46,415 nucleotides of DNA from Candidatus Kuenenia stuttgartensis (GCA_945904015.1 CAMDPK010000044.1:1-46415), one strand, 5' to 3'; shown: positions 32,712 to 41,884, counted from the first letter of the stretch. A program made the numbers and translations. Notes: a model not told the origin generated them from the sequence alone.

Positions 32712-34769
32712 ATGTACGAAGAGTTTTTCGGACTGCAACGCCGACCGTTCTCGGCGACACCGGACGCCAATTGCTTTGTGCCGTTGGAGGCGCATCAAGG
32801 AGTCCTCGACGCTCTGGCCGTCTCGTGCGAGCGAGGGCAGGGGATCGGCGTGCTGACGGGAGAGGCGGGACTCGGCAAGTCGCTGGTCGGATTGCGGCTG
32901 GCTTTTGAACTTCAGCCAACGTTCGCGACGGCGTTCCTGGGACACTCGGCCTATGCGACTCGGCGAGCGTTGTTGCAGGCGATCCTGTTCGAGCTGAATC
33001 GGCCCTACGACCGCATGGGCGAGCAAGAACTGCGGCTGGAACTCATGTCGGCGCTGAAGTCACTGCGGTCGGAAAGACAAGGCTTTGTTTTGATCGTGGA
33101 CGAAGCTCATCGCCTGAGCGTGCCGCTGCTCGATGAGGTCCGCATGCTCACGTTGCTCGCGGAAGGGGGCGAGCCGCTCGCGCGAGTTGTGCTGATCGGC
33201 AATCGCGACCTCGAAGAGCGACTGGCCGATCCCGACCTTGCGGCATTCAATCAGCGGATTTGCTGCCAAGTCGATCTCGCGCCGCTGACGCAGGTCGAAT
33301 CGCTGGAATATCTGAGTGCGAACTTGGAATTCGCGGGTGGCGAGGTGGAAGAGACCTTCACTGAGGAAGCATTGACGTTCCTGGCAAAGGCGGCCGATGG
33401 CGTTCCCCGCTGTCTGAATCATCTCGCCGATCACTCGCTGCTGCTGGCGTTCGTCACCGAGCGTCGGCCGGTCTCCGCCGAAGTCGTGCGTGAGGCGTTG
33501 GACGATCTCAAACAGCTCCCGTTGCAGTGGAACGATCCGATCAGTGGCGGCGAAATTTATCGTGGCCTGTCGCAGCGGCCCGCGATGGAGGACTCGGCGG
33601 TCGATCTGTGGCCGCAGCACGCCGACGCAGCAACGACCGAGGACGAGCCACAGGAAAGCAGTTCGTGGGACGAGTCCGCGTTCGGGAATTCGAGCGCGGC
33701 CATCGAGATTGGTGGCGAACTCGACGAAGCAGCAGACGAACCGCATGAGACGGAACCTGTCGCGACCGAGCAATTCACCTGCCTCAAACAGGACTGGCAA
33801 ACGATCGCCCGCCAGCCGTCGTCGGTCGAAGAGTTGTTGGAGGATGTCACCGAACTCGCTCAGTCGTTGGAAGACGACGGCGAGTCGCGACCTCTGGGAG
33901 AAACCTTCGCGGCGCGGGACTTCGAGTTCGGTGCGCCGTCGCCGCAATCGTTCGCGGTGGAAGAGTTCGCCGAAGACAGTGAGCTTGGCGACACCGATCC
34001 TGACAGCGAGTTCCGCGACGAGTCTTCTTCTGATCGTTGGTCATCCTCCGAGGACGACGACGATTCGCCGGTGTGGAATCTGCCGGAGCGCTCGTGGTCA
34101 GGGAACGACAGCGCAGAAGTGGAATTCGAGGAAGAACCGGTGATTGACCGCTACGTCCGCATCGAAAGCGGTGAAGGGGTGACGTGGAACTGTCACACAT
34201 CTCACACTCGCGCGGCGGCGAAACGCACAGTGACGGCGATCAAAACGACCCGGTTGGTGATGGCGGCTGCGGGTGCGACGGACGAGCCGCACGATTCGCT
34301 GCCGTTGGAACCGGAGACCAGCAGCGATCTCGATTCGGGAATCGTCGAGAGCTACTCGCGCAAGCCGCGAAACGTGGGGCAGGTTTTCAACCTGCCCGTG
34401 CCGCAACTCGACGATGTTGCGTCGAACACGGACGGGCAGGTTGAAAACCTGCCCCACGACGAACCCAAGCGCGACTGGCATCTGCCGACCGAGTTGCTGC
34501 AAGCCACGTTTGAAGACGACGGTATCGAGGAACAGATCGGTGCGGACGTGCTCGACATGTATCTCGACGTGCAGCAGTCGTTGATCGACCGTCAAATCGC
34601 CGTCGGCCGACCGACGATCTCGTTGGAGAAGCCGGCGGAAGAATTCCAGCCAGAACCAGGAATCGAAGAACGTCTGGAACGCATTGGCGAGCCGCAAGCA
34701 ACTCAGCCCGACGCGATTCAGCGAGCCTACGGTCGGTTGTTCAGCGAGCTGCGCCGACGTCACAAGTAG
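32712..34769 (+). CDS. ExeA/GspA-like AAA ATPase with a long acidic tail
   Basis: A 685-residue protein. Residues 1-270 are an ExeA-type AAA module: MYEEFFGLQRRPFSATPD start, Walker A GEAGLGKS (50-57), Walker B VLIVDEAH (127-134) and the NQRICCQVDLAPLT sensor region. The remaining 415 residues are acidic, Ser/Glu/Asp-rich and probably disordered, with short helical parts at 560-685. Residues about 555-583 are encoded by a copy of the palindromic repeat (VGQVFNLP...GQVENLPH). ExeA proteins help place secretion or pilus machinery, and related ones act in transposition; no partner gene is nearby. No membrane helix or peptidoglycan-binding domain is visible. It converges with the peptidase gene with 5 bases between stops. 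Confidence 0.85.
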   Translation: MYEEFFGLQRRPFSATPDANCFVPLEAHQGVLDALAVSCERGQGIGVLTGEAGLGKSLVGLRLAFELQPTFATAFLGHSAYATRRALLQAILFELNRPYDRMGEQELRLELMSALKSLRSERQGFVLIVDEAHRLSVPLLDEVRMLTLLAEGGEPLARVVLIGNRDLEERLADPDLAAFNQRICCQVDLAPLTQVESLEYLSANLEFAGGEVEETFTEEALTFLAKAADGVPRCLNHLADHSLLLAFVTERRPVSAEVVREALDDLKQLPLQWNDPISGGEIYRGLSQRPAMEDSAVDLWPQHADAATTEDEPQESSSWDESAFGNSSAAIEIGGELDEAADEPHETEPVATEQFTCLKQDWQTIARQPSSVEELLEDVTELAQSLEDDGESRPLGETFAARDFEFGAPSPQSFAVEEFAEDSELGDTDPDSEFRDESSSDRWSSSEDDDDSPVWNLPERSWSGNDSAEVEFEEEPVIDRYVRIESGEGVTWNCHTSHTRAAAKRTVTAIKTTRLVMAAAGATDEPHDSLPLEPETSSDLDSGIVESYSRKPRNVGQVFNLPVPQLDDVASNTDGQVENLPHDEPKRDWHLPTELLQATFEDDGIEEQIGADVLDMYLDVQQSLIDRQIAVGRPTISLEKPAEEFQPEPGIEERLERIGEPQATQPDAIQRAYGRLFSELRRRHK
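34374..34459. repeat. Palindromic repeat, CGTGGGGCAGGTT family, copy 2 (inside a gene)
   Basis: Arms 34374-34397 and 34436-34459 are perfectly complementary over 24 bases and identical to copy 1 at 32640-32698. The whole element is inside the AAA ATPase frame and is read through as about 29 residues. Confidence 0.97.
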
Positions 34770-34774
34770 CCGAG

Positions 34775-35812
34775 TCACTTGTTCGTGGCGATGGCCTCGG
34801 GACGAGAGTCCGTGCTCTCGATCGGCTTCATTGAGAGCGTCTGCCGATCGTTGCGGGCGGTACGTTGACGCTGTGCCTTGTGGTACTTCACGATCCAGCG
34901 GCGGAAGTCAGCATCGATGTCGGAAGCGGTTTCGCTGGCGACGACTTCTCGCAGAGTCTGCCAGCCGCTCGGATCGATTTCGGCGCGTGACCTGAGCTTG
35001 CGATAGAACGGTTCGAGAAGCTGCTGATCCTGCAAGAAGAGGCAGATGTAGCGGGCGTGGGCGTAGTCGATCGACTCGTGATTTGCGCGGACGGATCGGC
35101 CCTGCACCAGTTCGTCGGTTTTGCGGAGACGGTTGTCGTGCAACGCTCGCAGAACCTGATGCACTCGCCAGTTGTCGGTGCCGGTCAGGCGGTGGCCGGT
35201 GTCGGAGAATTCGCTTTGCTCGAAGACGGACGCGAGTCCTTCATCGAACCATTCGGGCATGTTCGGGAAGTCGAAGTGGGCTAGCGCGTGCGTCAATTCG
35301 TGAGCCAGCGTGCCGGCTCCCGTGGAGACGTTGACGACGAGTCGGCGATGCGATCGCAAGTAGTAGCCGTAGTACGAATCAGGCTGACGGCGATCGACTC
35401 GGCGGGCGAAATCACGGAAGCCAGCTTCTTTGGCGAACGCGACAATCGTGATCGGCTCGGTTGGCGGCACGTCAAAGAATCCGACGTTCAGCGCTCGCTC
35501 GGTGGGCTGAACGACGTCGCGGTGCAGACGTTCGAGGACGTCCTCCGGCATGTCTCCGGCGAGCACAAACGGCGGCCGAATGAGCACGGTGTTGCTGCGG
35601 TCGAGTTGTGTCTGAATTTCTTGAGCGACGTTCTCGCAGGCTTGCCGGAGTCGCGATTGGACATCGTTCTTGAGCGGCGAAACGACATCGACAGAGATTT
35701 GTCTGGGAACCGCCGAACGAGAATCCTTCGCGCTGCCCAGCGTCAGCAGAAAGCAGACGCCGGTCAGTAAGATCGGTCCGGCGATCAGAATGATTTTGCG
35801 ATGCGGATCCAC
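34775..35812 (-). CDS. Membrane-anchored HExxH metallopeptidase-like protein
   Basis: A 345-residue protein with an N-terminal membrane helix (6-26) and a gluzincin-type active site: HELTH (171-175) with the third ligand in PEWFDEGLASVFE (E191). This is the peptidase MA-like/DUF1570 arrangement, so a zinc-dependent peptidase outside the cytosol is likely. I chose GTG 35812, which has GGAG 8 bases upstream. The frame is open to 36004, but that extension runs through a palindromic repeat (35834-35884), giving repeat-derived residues. Substrate unknown. Confidence 0.83.
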   Translation of the reverse strand: MDPHRKIILIAGPILLTGVCFLLTLGSAKDSRSAVPRQISVDVVSPLKNDVQSRLRQACENVAQEIQTQLDRSNTVLIRPPFVLAGDMPEDVLERLHRDVVQPTERALNVGFFDVPPTEPITIVAFAKEAGFRDFARRVDRRQPDSYYGYYLRSHRRLVVNVSTGAGTLAHELTHALAHFDFPNMPEWFDEGLASVFEQSEFSDTGHRLTGTDNWRVHQVLRALHDNRLRKTDELVQGRSVRANHESIDYAHARYICLFLQDQQLLEPFYRKLRSRAEIDPSGWQTLREVVASETASDIDADFRRWIVKYHKAQRQRTARNDRQTLSMKPIESTDSRPEAIATNK

Positions 35813-36204
35813 TGAGGAAGCTCCCGGCAGTTGTCGCGGATGCGTCTCGCATCCGACAGTCCGACGCGAGACGCGGCGGCCACGCCCAAGTCTAAACCCC
35901 AGCCGCGAAGACATGACCTCTTCTTGAGTCGTTTTGGACAACTGCCTAGAGTGCTGCCGCTGTGATTGCTCAAGTCCGTGCGTCTGGCAAAGTCTTCCAC
36001 GCATTTTCTGTGGGAAAACCGCTCAAGAGGGCACGGTGGCTGGGCGAAACTTGAATCGAAGATTGGCAATCTGAAGTTGTCCCCATGCTCACGGGACGGT
36101 CGGATGCGTCCGGCAGACGAAAACGATTTCAAGAGTCGTACCTAGCCTGTCGAAGAATCACGGCGATCCTGTTTCTCGGCAGAGCCGGGAAGTGAGAGGA
36201 AGTC
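35813..36204. other. Non-coding gap between divergent genes
   Basis: No convincing gene in this 392-base stretch. It carries one palindromic repeat (35834-35884) next to the peptidase start. The glgB ribosome site AGAGGAAG lies at its right edge. Confidence 0.6.
35834..35884. repeat. Palindromic repeat, GATGCGTCTCGC family, copy 3
   Basis: Left arm 35834-35850 (TCGCGGATGCGTCTCGC) pairs imperfectly with 35866-35884. The left arm continues CATCCGACA, so it also folds on itself. Related to 17792-17855 and 26265-26319. Confidence 0.78.
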
Positions 36205-38211
36205 ATGGACGACAGCATTTACACTCGGTTGCGACGCCGTCAGGCCAGCGTGCCCTGGCGGCAAACTCCGCCGGCTCGGCATTCACGCCGGCCGCTGAGG
36301 GAAACCACGCGGACGATCCCGAACTCAGACGGAAAACAAGCGGCGATGTATCAACACCTCGGAGCACACCTGGATCGCGTCAATGGTGTCGACGGAGCAC
36401 GCTTCGCCGTCTGGGCACCCAGCGCCCGCGAGGTCAGTGTCCTCTGCGATCAGACGCATTGGCAGCACGGCAACTTCTGGCTGAACGGCAGCGACAGCGG
36501 CGTGTGGACCGGATTCGTCCCCAGCATCGGTCACGGCGCGGCGTACAAGTTCGGCATTCGCGCACCGAGCGGTGAAGTTCTGGAGAAGTCGGATCCGTAC
36601 GCTTTTTTCTGCGAGATGCGGCCCAAGACGGCGTCGATCGTCTACGACCTCGGCAACTTCGAGTGGCATGACGCCGACTGGCGCAAGCGGCGTGAGACGA
36701 CCAATTGGTTCGAGCAGCCGATCTCGACCTACGAAGTGCATCTCGGCAGTTGGCGAAAGCCGACAGAGCCGGAGCGGACGTACTTCAGCTATCGCGAATT
36801 GGCTCACATGCTGGTTGAGTACTGCCACGAGATGGGCTACACGCACCTGCAACTGATGCCCATCACCGAGCACCCGTTCGATGGCAGTTGGGGCTATCAG
36901 ACGACCGGCTATTTTGCTCCGACCAGTCGGTTCGGGACGCCGCACGACTTCATGTACTTCGTCGATTACTGCCATCAGCACGGCGTCGGAGTGCTCGTCG
37001 ATTGGGTGCCGGGCCACTTCCCGATGGACGGCCATTCGCTGGGCCGCTTCGACGGGACATGCTGCTACGAGCACGAAGATCCACGGCTGGGTGAGCATCC
37101 CGATTGGGGCACCTACATTTTCAACTACGGCCGCTTCGAGGTCCGTGATTTCCTGCTGTCGAGCGCGAGGTTCTGGCTGGACGTCTATCACATCGACGGC
37201 ATCCGTGTGGATGCCGTCGCGTCGATGCTGTACCTGGATTACTCGCGTCAGCAAGGGGAGTGGATTCCGAACGTCTTCGGCGGGCGAGAAAATCTCGAAG
37301 CTATCGAGTTCCTCAAGGACATGAACACGATCCTGCATGGCGAGTTCCCCGGCATCCTGACGATCGCCGAGGAATCGACCGCTTGGGGCGGAGTCAGCCG
37401 GCCGGTCTACACCGGCGGCCTGGGCTTCAGCATGAAGTGGGACATGGGCTGGATGAACGACACGCTGAAGTACATGCACCTCGAACCGGTCCATCGAGCA
37501 CATCATCACAGCGAACTGTCGTTCCGCATGGTCTATGCCTTCACCGAAAACTTCGTGCTGCCGCTGTCGCACGACGAAGTCGTTCACGGCAAGAAGTCAC
37601 TGCTGTCACAGATGCCCGGCGACTATTGGCAGAAGTTCGCGAACCTGCGGATGCTCTTCGGCTATCAGTTCACGATGCCCGGCAAGAAGCTGCTGTTCAT
37701 GGGAGGCGAGTTCGGCCAGTGGCTCGAATGGAACCACAACACGGAACTCGACTGGGCGTTGCTGGGTCACGAGAAACATGACGGCCTGCGCCGGTTCCTG
37801 GGCGATCTGAACCGCGTCTATCGCGATGAGGGATCGCTGCATGAAGTGGATTTCGAGTCGAGCGGCTTTCGTTGGCTGCAATGCGACGACTGGCAACAGA
37901 GCGTCTATGTCTTTTCGCGTCATGCCAAGAATCCAGAGGACTTTACTGTCGTTGTGCTGAACTTCACTCCGGTGCCGCGCTACGACTATCGCGTCGGAGT
38001 CCCCGTCGCGTGCGACTACACCGAAATCCTCAACAGCGACGCGCAGATTTACGGCGGTGGGAACGTCGGCAACCAAGGCAAGGTCCGCACCGAGAAAGTC
38101 CGCTCACATGGTCATGCTCAAAGCGTGAAGCTGTCACTGCCTCCGCTAGGAATGCTGATCCTGAAGCCGATGGCTTCAAGCCCTTCCAACACAATGTCTC
38201 CGCGCGGGTAG
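36205..38211 (+). CDS. glgB: 1,4-alpha-glucan branching enzyme
   Basis: A 668-residue GH13 branching enzyme that moves alpha-1,4 chains to make alpha-1,6 branches in glycogen. A CBM48-like domain spans about 50-145 and the catalytic barrel about 170-540. The nucleophile is D336 in GIRVDAVAS, the acid/base E389 in TIAEEST and the third Asp D457 in [17 protein letters not shown] and DWVPGHFP are also typical. The first 45 residues are Arg-rich and do not look like the extra N1 domain of some GlgB proteins. AGAGGAAG precedes the ATG by 3-5 bases. No other glycogen genes are adjacent. Confidence 0.96.
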   Translation: MDDSIYTRLRRRQASVPWRQTPPARHSRRPLRETTRTIPNSDGKQAAMYQHLGAHLDRVNGVDGARFAVWAPSAREVSVLCDQTHWQHGNFWLNGSDSGVWTGFVPSIGHGAAYKFGIRAPSGEVLEKSDPYAFFCEMRPKTASIVYDLGNFEWHDADWRKRRETTNWFEQPISTYEVHLGSWRKPTEPERTYFSYRELAHMLVEYCHEMGYTHLQLMPITEHPFDGSWGYQTTGYFAPTSRFGTPHDFMYFVDYCHQHGVGVLVDWVPGHFPMDGHSLGRFDGTCCYEHEDPRLGEHPDWGTYIFNYGRFEVRDFLLSSARFWLDVYHIDGIRVDAVASMLYLDYSRQQGEWIPNVFGGRENLEAIEFLKDMNTILHGEFPGILTIAEESTAWGGVSRPVYTGGLGFSMKWDMGWMNDTLKYMHLEPVHRAHHHSELSFRMVYAFTENFVLPLSHDEVVHGKKSLLSQMPGDYWQKFANLRMLFGYQFTMPGKKLLFMGGEFGQWLEWNHNTELDWALLGHEKHDGLRRFLGDLNRVYRDEGSLHEVDFESSGFRWLQCDDWQQSVYVFSRHAKNPEDFTVVVLNFTPVPRYDYRVGVPVACDYTEILNSDAQIYGGGNVGNQGKVRTEKVRSHGHAQSVKLSLPPLGMLILKPMASSPSNTMSPRG

Positions 38212-38224
38212 ATAGTTTCCACGG

Positions 38225-38800
38225 ATGCACGCCAATTCTGAATCGAGTTCACGATCCGCCAAATCGAAGTCTCGTACGCCGGAAATTCTTCCCGACTGGG
38301 TCGTCCGCTACGAAGTGGAAATCGACGATTCGCAGAAGGTGCTCAAGGTCGATCATCGCCGATTGGCAGACGTCGCGCGATCGGTGCTGGCGGCCGAGAA
38401 AAGTGTGTCGGCGTCGATCAGCATCGCCATCGTCGACAACGAAACGATCCACGACCTCAACATTCGGTACTTGCAACACGATTACCCGACCGACGTGCTG
38501 AGCTTTCTGTTGGAAGAAGAAATCGACCCGGACTCGTTGCCGATCCCGAAGGGCTCGCCGCGCGGCTATGGCAAGCGGATCGAGGGAGAGATCATCCTCA
38601 GCTCGGAGATGGCCAAGCAGATGGCGACCAAGTATCGCTGGCGGCCGGTTGACGAATTGACGTTGTACGTCGTGCATGGCTTGCTGCACCTGTGCGGCTA
38701 CGACGACATGACGCAAAAAAAGCAGGCGTTGATGCAGCAGCGTGAGCGTGAGGTGCTTGCAGATTGGGGCCTTTCGCCGCACTATGCCGAGCCTGCGTAG
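38225..38800 (+). CDS. ybeY: Endoribonuclease YbeY, atypical third metal ligand
   Basis: A 191-residue YbeY with a 25-residue basic N-terminal tail. The family core is present: SIAIVDNETIHDLNIRYLQHDYPTDVLSF and the metal site HGLLHLCGYDD (H151, H155). The usual H-x3-H-x5-H has its third His replaced by Asp (D161), as the sequence reads GYDD, not GYDH. YbeY acts in 16S rRNA 3' maturation and ribosome quality control; activity with Asp in this place is possible but not shown. A 21-40 residue insertion (about 97-117) separates the two conserved parts. Start 13 bases after glgB. Confidence 0.9.
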   Translation: MHANSESSSRSAKSKSRTPEILPDWVVRYEVEIDDSQKVLKVDHRRLADVARSVLAAEKSVSASISIAIVDNETIHDLNIRYLQHDYPTDVLSFLLEEEIDPDSLPIPKGSPRGYGKRIEGEIILSSEMAKQMATKYRWRPVDELTLYVVHGLLHLCGYDDMTQKKQALMQQREREVLADWGLSPHYAEPA

Positions 38801-38808
38801 TTGCAATT

Positions 38809-38876
38809 CGTGGGGCAGGTTTGCAACCTGCCCGTCAATCCGCACGAGGCCGGGCAGGTTGCAAACCTGCCCCACG
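38809..38876. repeat. Palindromic repeat, CGTGGGGCAGGTT family, copy 3
   Basis: Arms 38809-38832 and 38853-38876 are complementary over 24 bases around a 20-base loop. It differs from copies 1 and 2 by TTTGCAACC in place of TTTTCAACC, with the matching change on the other arm, so pairing is kept. It sits between ybeY and corA. Confidence 0.96.
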
Positions 38877-38890
38877 TTTCGGAGCCGACC

Positions 38891-39973
38891 ATGCCCGACG
38901 ATCATCCGTTTCGACGTCAAACACAGCCGGGAGCAGCTCCGGGCACGATCATTCCGCCTCCCGACGCCGCGCCGACTCGGATCAAAGTCTTCTGCTATTC
39001 GCCGACGGAAATCCATGAAGAAGAATTGTCCGAAGTCGGCCAGCTCGCGGGCCTGTTGACTCACTGGCCGGTGACGTGGGTCAACGTGGAAGGTCTGGCC
39101 GACGTGCGGCACTTGGAAACGCTCGCCGATTTGTTCGGTATTCACCCGCTGGCAATGGAAGACGTCGTCCACGTCCATCAGCGGCCGAAAGTGGAGGACT
39201 ACGGCGACTACTTGTTCATCGTCACGCGGATGATCGAAGACGCCGACCCCTTGCGAACCGATCAGATGTCGATCTTCCTCGGCAAGAATTTCCTGCTGAC
39301 GATCCAGGAACGTCCCGGCGACTGCCTCAATCCGTTGCGCGACCGCATCCGCAAACAGGCCGGCCGCGTGCGACATGCGGGGCCGGATTACTTGGCGTAT
39401 GCGATTCTCGACGCGACGCTCGATGCCTACTTTCCGTTGGTTGAGAAGTACGGCGATCGTATGGAAGAACTCGACGATGCCATCGCGACCGCGCCGTCGC
39501 CGCAAATCGTGTCGGAATTGCACCACCTACGGACGAACCTGCTGCAAGTCCGCAAGACGATGTGGGCTCAGCGCGATGCGCTGCTGGAACTGATCCGCGA
39601 CGACTCCGCTTTCGTGGCTCAGGAGACGCGAGTGTACCTCCGCGACTGCGTGGATCACACCGCTCAGATTCTGGACGTCGTCGAGACCTACCGCGAAATG
39701 TGCGCGGACCTGCGCGACTACTACCTCTCGCAGAACAGCTTCAAGATGAACGAAGTCATCAAGGTGCTGACCGTTCTCTCGACGATCTTCCTGCCGCTGG
39801 GTTTCATCACCGGGTTGTACGGCATGAACTTCGACCACCAAGGCGGCCAAGCTCCCTGGAACATGCCCGAACTGCGCTGGTTCTACGGCTATCCCTTCTC
39901 GCTGGGCCTCATGGCCGCGACGACTGTCGGCTTGCTGATCTACATGAAGCGCCGCGGTTGGATGGACTCGTAG
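38891..39973 (+). CDS. corA: CorA family divalent metal ion transporter
   Basis: A 360-residue transporter: a long cytoplasmic alpha/beta funnel domain (25-290) followed by two membrane helices at the C-terminus, with the selectivity motif LYGMNF between them and the ending YMKRRGWMDS. It should form a pentamer that lets Mg2+ or Co2+ in across the inner membrane. The ATG at 38891 has GGAG 6 bases upstream. The frame is open to 38801 through a palindromic repeat, but that extension has repeat-type residues and no ribosome site. Confidence 0.95.
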   Translation: MPDDHPFRRQTQPGAAPGTIIPPPDAAPTRIKVFCYSPTEIHEEELSEVGQLAGLLTHWPVTWVNVEGLADVRHLETLADLFGIHPLAMEDVVHVHQRPKVEDYGDYLFIVTRMIEDADPLRTDQMSIFLGKNFLLTIQERPGDCLNPLRDRIRKQAGRVRHAGPDYLAYAILDATLDAYFPLVEKYGDRMEELDDAIATAPSPQIVSELHHLRTNLLQVRKTMWAQRDALLELIRDDSAFVAQETRVYLRDCVDHTAQILDVVETYREMCADLRDYYLSQNSFKMNEVIKVLTVLSTIFLPLGFITGLYGMNFDHQGGQAPWNMPELRWFYGYPFSLGLMAATTVGLLIYMKRRGWMDS

Positions 39974-40042
39974 TTCGCAGCGTGCAACCTCGCTGGGCGA
40001 ATGTTGGAAATCGCGGGAATCTTTTCTGAGGTCTGTGCCTCT

Positions 40043-40062
40043 TGAGGAAAACATTTTCCTCA
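40043..40062. promoter_or_regulatory. Short palindrome upstream of the DUF4349 gene
   Basis: TGAGGAAAA and TTTTCCTCA form a perfect 9-bp inverted repeat split by CA, 19 bases before the start codon and just before the GGAG ribosome site. It may be a repressor-type operator or a leader hairpin controlling access to the ribosome site. Only the symmetry is seen. Confidence 0.5.
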
Positions 40063-40080
40063 GCAGACGGAGACCCATCG

Positions 40081-40980
40081 ATGAGACCGATGTTGTTGGC
40101 TTGCGTTGTTGGTTGCGCCGCGTGTGTCGCCGGTTTCGTGGGATGCGGTGTGAATGCTGGTTCGCCAGGGGCGAAGATGAGCTTTCAAGCCACGACGACT
40201 CCAGCCGCCAGTGTGACCTCCGATCGTTCGAATGACCCACCGAGCGTGCTGATGAATCGCGCCTCGGAACGCAACGTCACGGCGACGCCGCGACGAGTGA
40301 TCCACTCGGCCGACATCGCCATGCAGACGCGGAACTTCACGAAGGCTGAACGAGTGATTCCGGAACTCGTCAAACAATTGGGAGGCTACGTGACCGACAT
40401 CACACTCGATCGTCAACAGGGTGAGCAACGCTCCGGCCGCTGGCAAGCGCGCATTCCCGCCGAAGCCTTTCACGAATTCTTGGAAGAACTGGATGACGTG
40501 GGCATCCCCGAACGCCGACAGGTCACGGGGCAGGACATCACGGAGGAATACGTCGATCTCGGCGCGCGGCTCGCCAATAAAAAGCGTTTGGAAGAGCGGC
40601 TGTTGGAACTGATGAAAGCCAAGTCCACCAGCGTCGCCGACGTGATCGAATTCGAGCGACAAGTTGCTCAGGTCCGCGAAGAGATCGAACGGATGGAAGG
40701 CCGCTTTCGTTTTCTGACCAACCGCTCGGATCTGTCAACGATCACGCTGTCGATTCGCGAGGTTCAAGAATATGTGCCGCCGCAGGAGCCGACGTTTGCA
40801 ACCAGGCTGTCCGAGACTTGGTCAGGCACTACGGGAACTTTTCGGAGTTGGGGAGAAGGGACTGTCTTGAATGGCCTGCGGGCATTGCCAGGTCTGAGCG
40901 TGCTGATCGTGGTTGGATTACTCACGCTGCTGAGTCGCCGCGTTGCCAAACGTCTGATGGGCAATGGTCGGCTGGCGTGA
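40081..40980 (+). CDS. DUF4349 putative lipoprotein
   Basis: A 299-residue DUF4349 protein. The N-terminus is a lipoprotein-like signal (LLACVVGCAACVAGFVGC, lipobox near FVGC at 17-20). Then come the usual DUF4349 features: ADIAMQTRNFTKAERVIPELVKQLGGYV, GRWQARIPAEAFHEFLEEL, a long coiled coil (about 165-220) and a C-terminal membrane helix (about 270-288). This gives a periplasmic domain held by both lipid and helix. Function unknown. GGAG lies 8 bases before the ATG at 40081. It follows corA but with a 107-base gap that includes the palindrome. Confidence 0.88.
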   Translation: MRPMLLACVVGCAACVAGFVGCGVNAGSPGAKMSFQATTTPAASVTSDRSNDPPSVLMNRASERNVTATPRRVIHSADIAMQTRNFTKAERVIPELVKQLGGYVTDITLDRQQGEQRSGRWQARIPAEAFHEFLEELDDVGIPERRQVTGQDITEEYVDLGARLANKKRLEERLLELMKAKSTSVADVIEFERQVAQVREEIERMEGRFRFLTNRSDLSTITLSIREVQEYVPPQEPTFATRLSETWSGTTGTFRSWGEGTVLNGLRALPGLSVLIVVGLLTLLSRRVAKRLMGNGRLA

Positions 40981-41539
40981 TCGAGCTTCTTCACTTCGAA
41001 ACACCTCTCCGATCGCTGAATGACAGCCCGTATTGAGTTCGCGGTAGCGCTGTCGCGACGGGGAAGGCCGCGATTTCGGATGCACGCGGTTGAGAATCGG
41101 AAACGCCGCCGCAGCCGTGTCTCGAAGAAAACTGCTCGCGACGATGTTTACTCAGAGAATCATGGCGTCACAAAGAGAACCTGATTCGCGAGTTTGTTTA
41201 GACGGTGAAACAAAAAGCGTTCAGCCAATCGTCGGGCTTGCTAAAGCCGCGAAACACCGCGCGTGAGCCGTTGCCAAATAACCACATCTGCCACAATTCG
41301 TTGCAAAGCTGCAACTCGCTGATTCCACGGCAATTACCGGCAGAAGCGGTTCGATCGGCCAATCTCAAATGCTTCGCAAACGGGACTGGCACGGCCACTG
41401 CTTCTACCTGACACGGCAGTTCAAACCTGACGAGCTCTCATCCGCGGTGGGAGTAGACGCTGCTGATTCCAGTCGTCGCGAGTTAGGTGTGGGCCGCTTT
41501 GTTTATCCCTCTCTCCACTCTGAAAAAGGTACACAGATC
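40981..41539. other. Non-coding leader region of the prepilin gene
   Basis: No gene is recognisable in this 559-base stretch. It contains the sigma-54 promoter at 41387-41402, so the transcribed leader of the prepilin gene would be about 125-130 bases. The upstream 400 bases could hold activator sites, none of which I can identify by symmetry. Confidence 0.6.
41387..41402 (+). promoter_or_regulatory. Sigma-54 promoter
   Basis: TGGCACGGCCACTGCT matches the sigma-54 consensus TGGCACG-N4-TTGCT at all but one base. The invariant GG and GC are exactly 10 bases apart. It reads towards the prepilin-like gene 138 bases downstream. Confidence 0.75.
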
Positions 41540-41884
41540 ATGCGAAAATTGTTCAACGATGAAGTCGGCTTTGTGATCTCTGCCGAACTGGTCCTGGTGA
41601 TGACGATTGCCGTGCTGGGCATGGTTGTTGGTCTGGCCTCGGTTCGTGATGCGATCAACGCTGAAATGGTTGATCTCTCGAACGCGTTCGGCGCGATCGA
41701 CCAGAGCTACAACGTCCGCGGATCCTATAAGGACGCAACCACCTCAAAGCACCACGCTCGGGTCGCTGGATTCGGCTACAAAGACAAGACCGATGATTGC
41801 GACTGCAAACCGCTCGAATACGTCGAGGTTTGCGGCAAGTCTCAATTTGGCAGTGGAACTGAAAACGAAGGCAACGAGTTCTAG
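41540..41884 (+). CDS. Flp/TadE-like prepilin protein
   Basis: A 114-residue protein with a short charged leader (MRKLFNDEVG), then FVISAELVLVMTIAVLGMVVGLASV, one hydrophobic helix with a Glu at position six after the Gly (SAE, E16). This is the layout of class III (Flp/Tad) prepilins cut by a prepilin peptidase after Gly. The rest is polar and has a CDC motif near 92-94 and a single further Cys. A sigma-54 promoter precedes it, and a strong terminator follows, so it is a single-gene transcript. No tad genes are in the window. Confidence 0.72.
   Translation: MRKLFNDEVGFVISAELVLVMTIAVLGMVVGLASVRDAINAEMVDLSNAFGAIDQSYNVRGSYKDATTSKHHARVAGFGYKDKTDDCDCKPLEYVEVCGKSQFGSGTENEGNEF

Noticed and set aside
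35813..36004. N-terminal extension of the HExxH protein
   Set aside because: It runs through a palindromic repeat; the GTG at 35812 with GGAG upstream gives a normal membrane anchor.
36325..37587. 420-residue minus-strand frame opposite glgB
   Set aside because: Shadow; the glgB catalytic residues are on the plus strand.
38801..38890. N-terminal extension of CorA
   Set aside because: It is translated palindromic repeat; the ATG at 38891 has a good ribosome site.
40981..41386. tRNA or small protein gene
   Set aside because: No cloverleaf fold or coding signal could be made out by eye.
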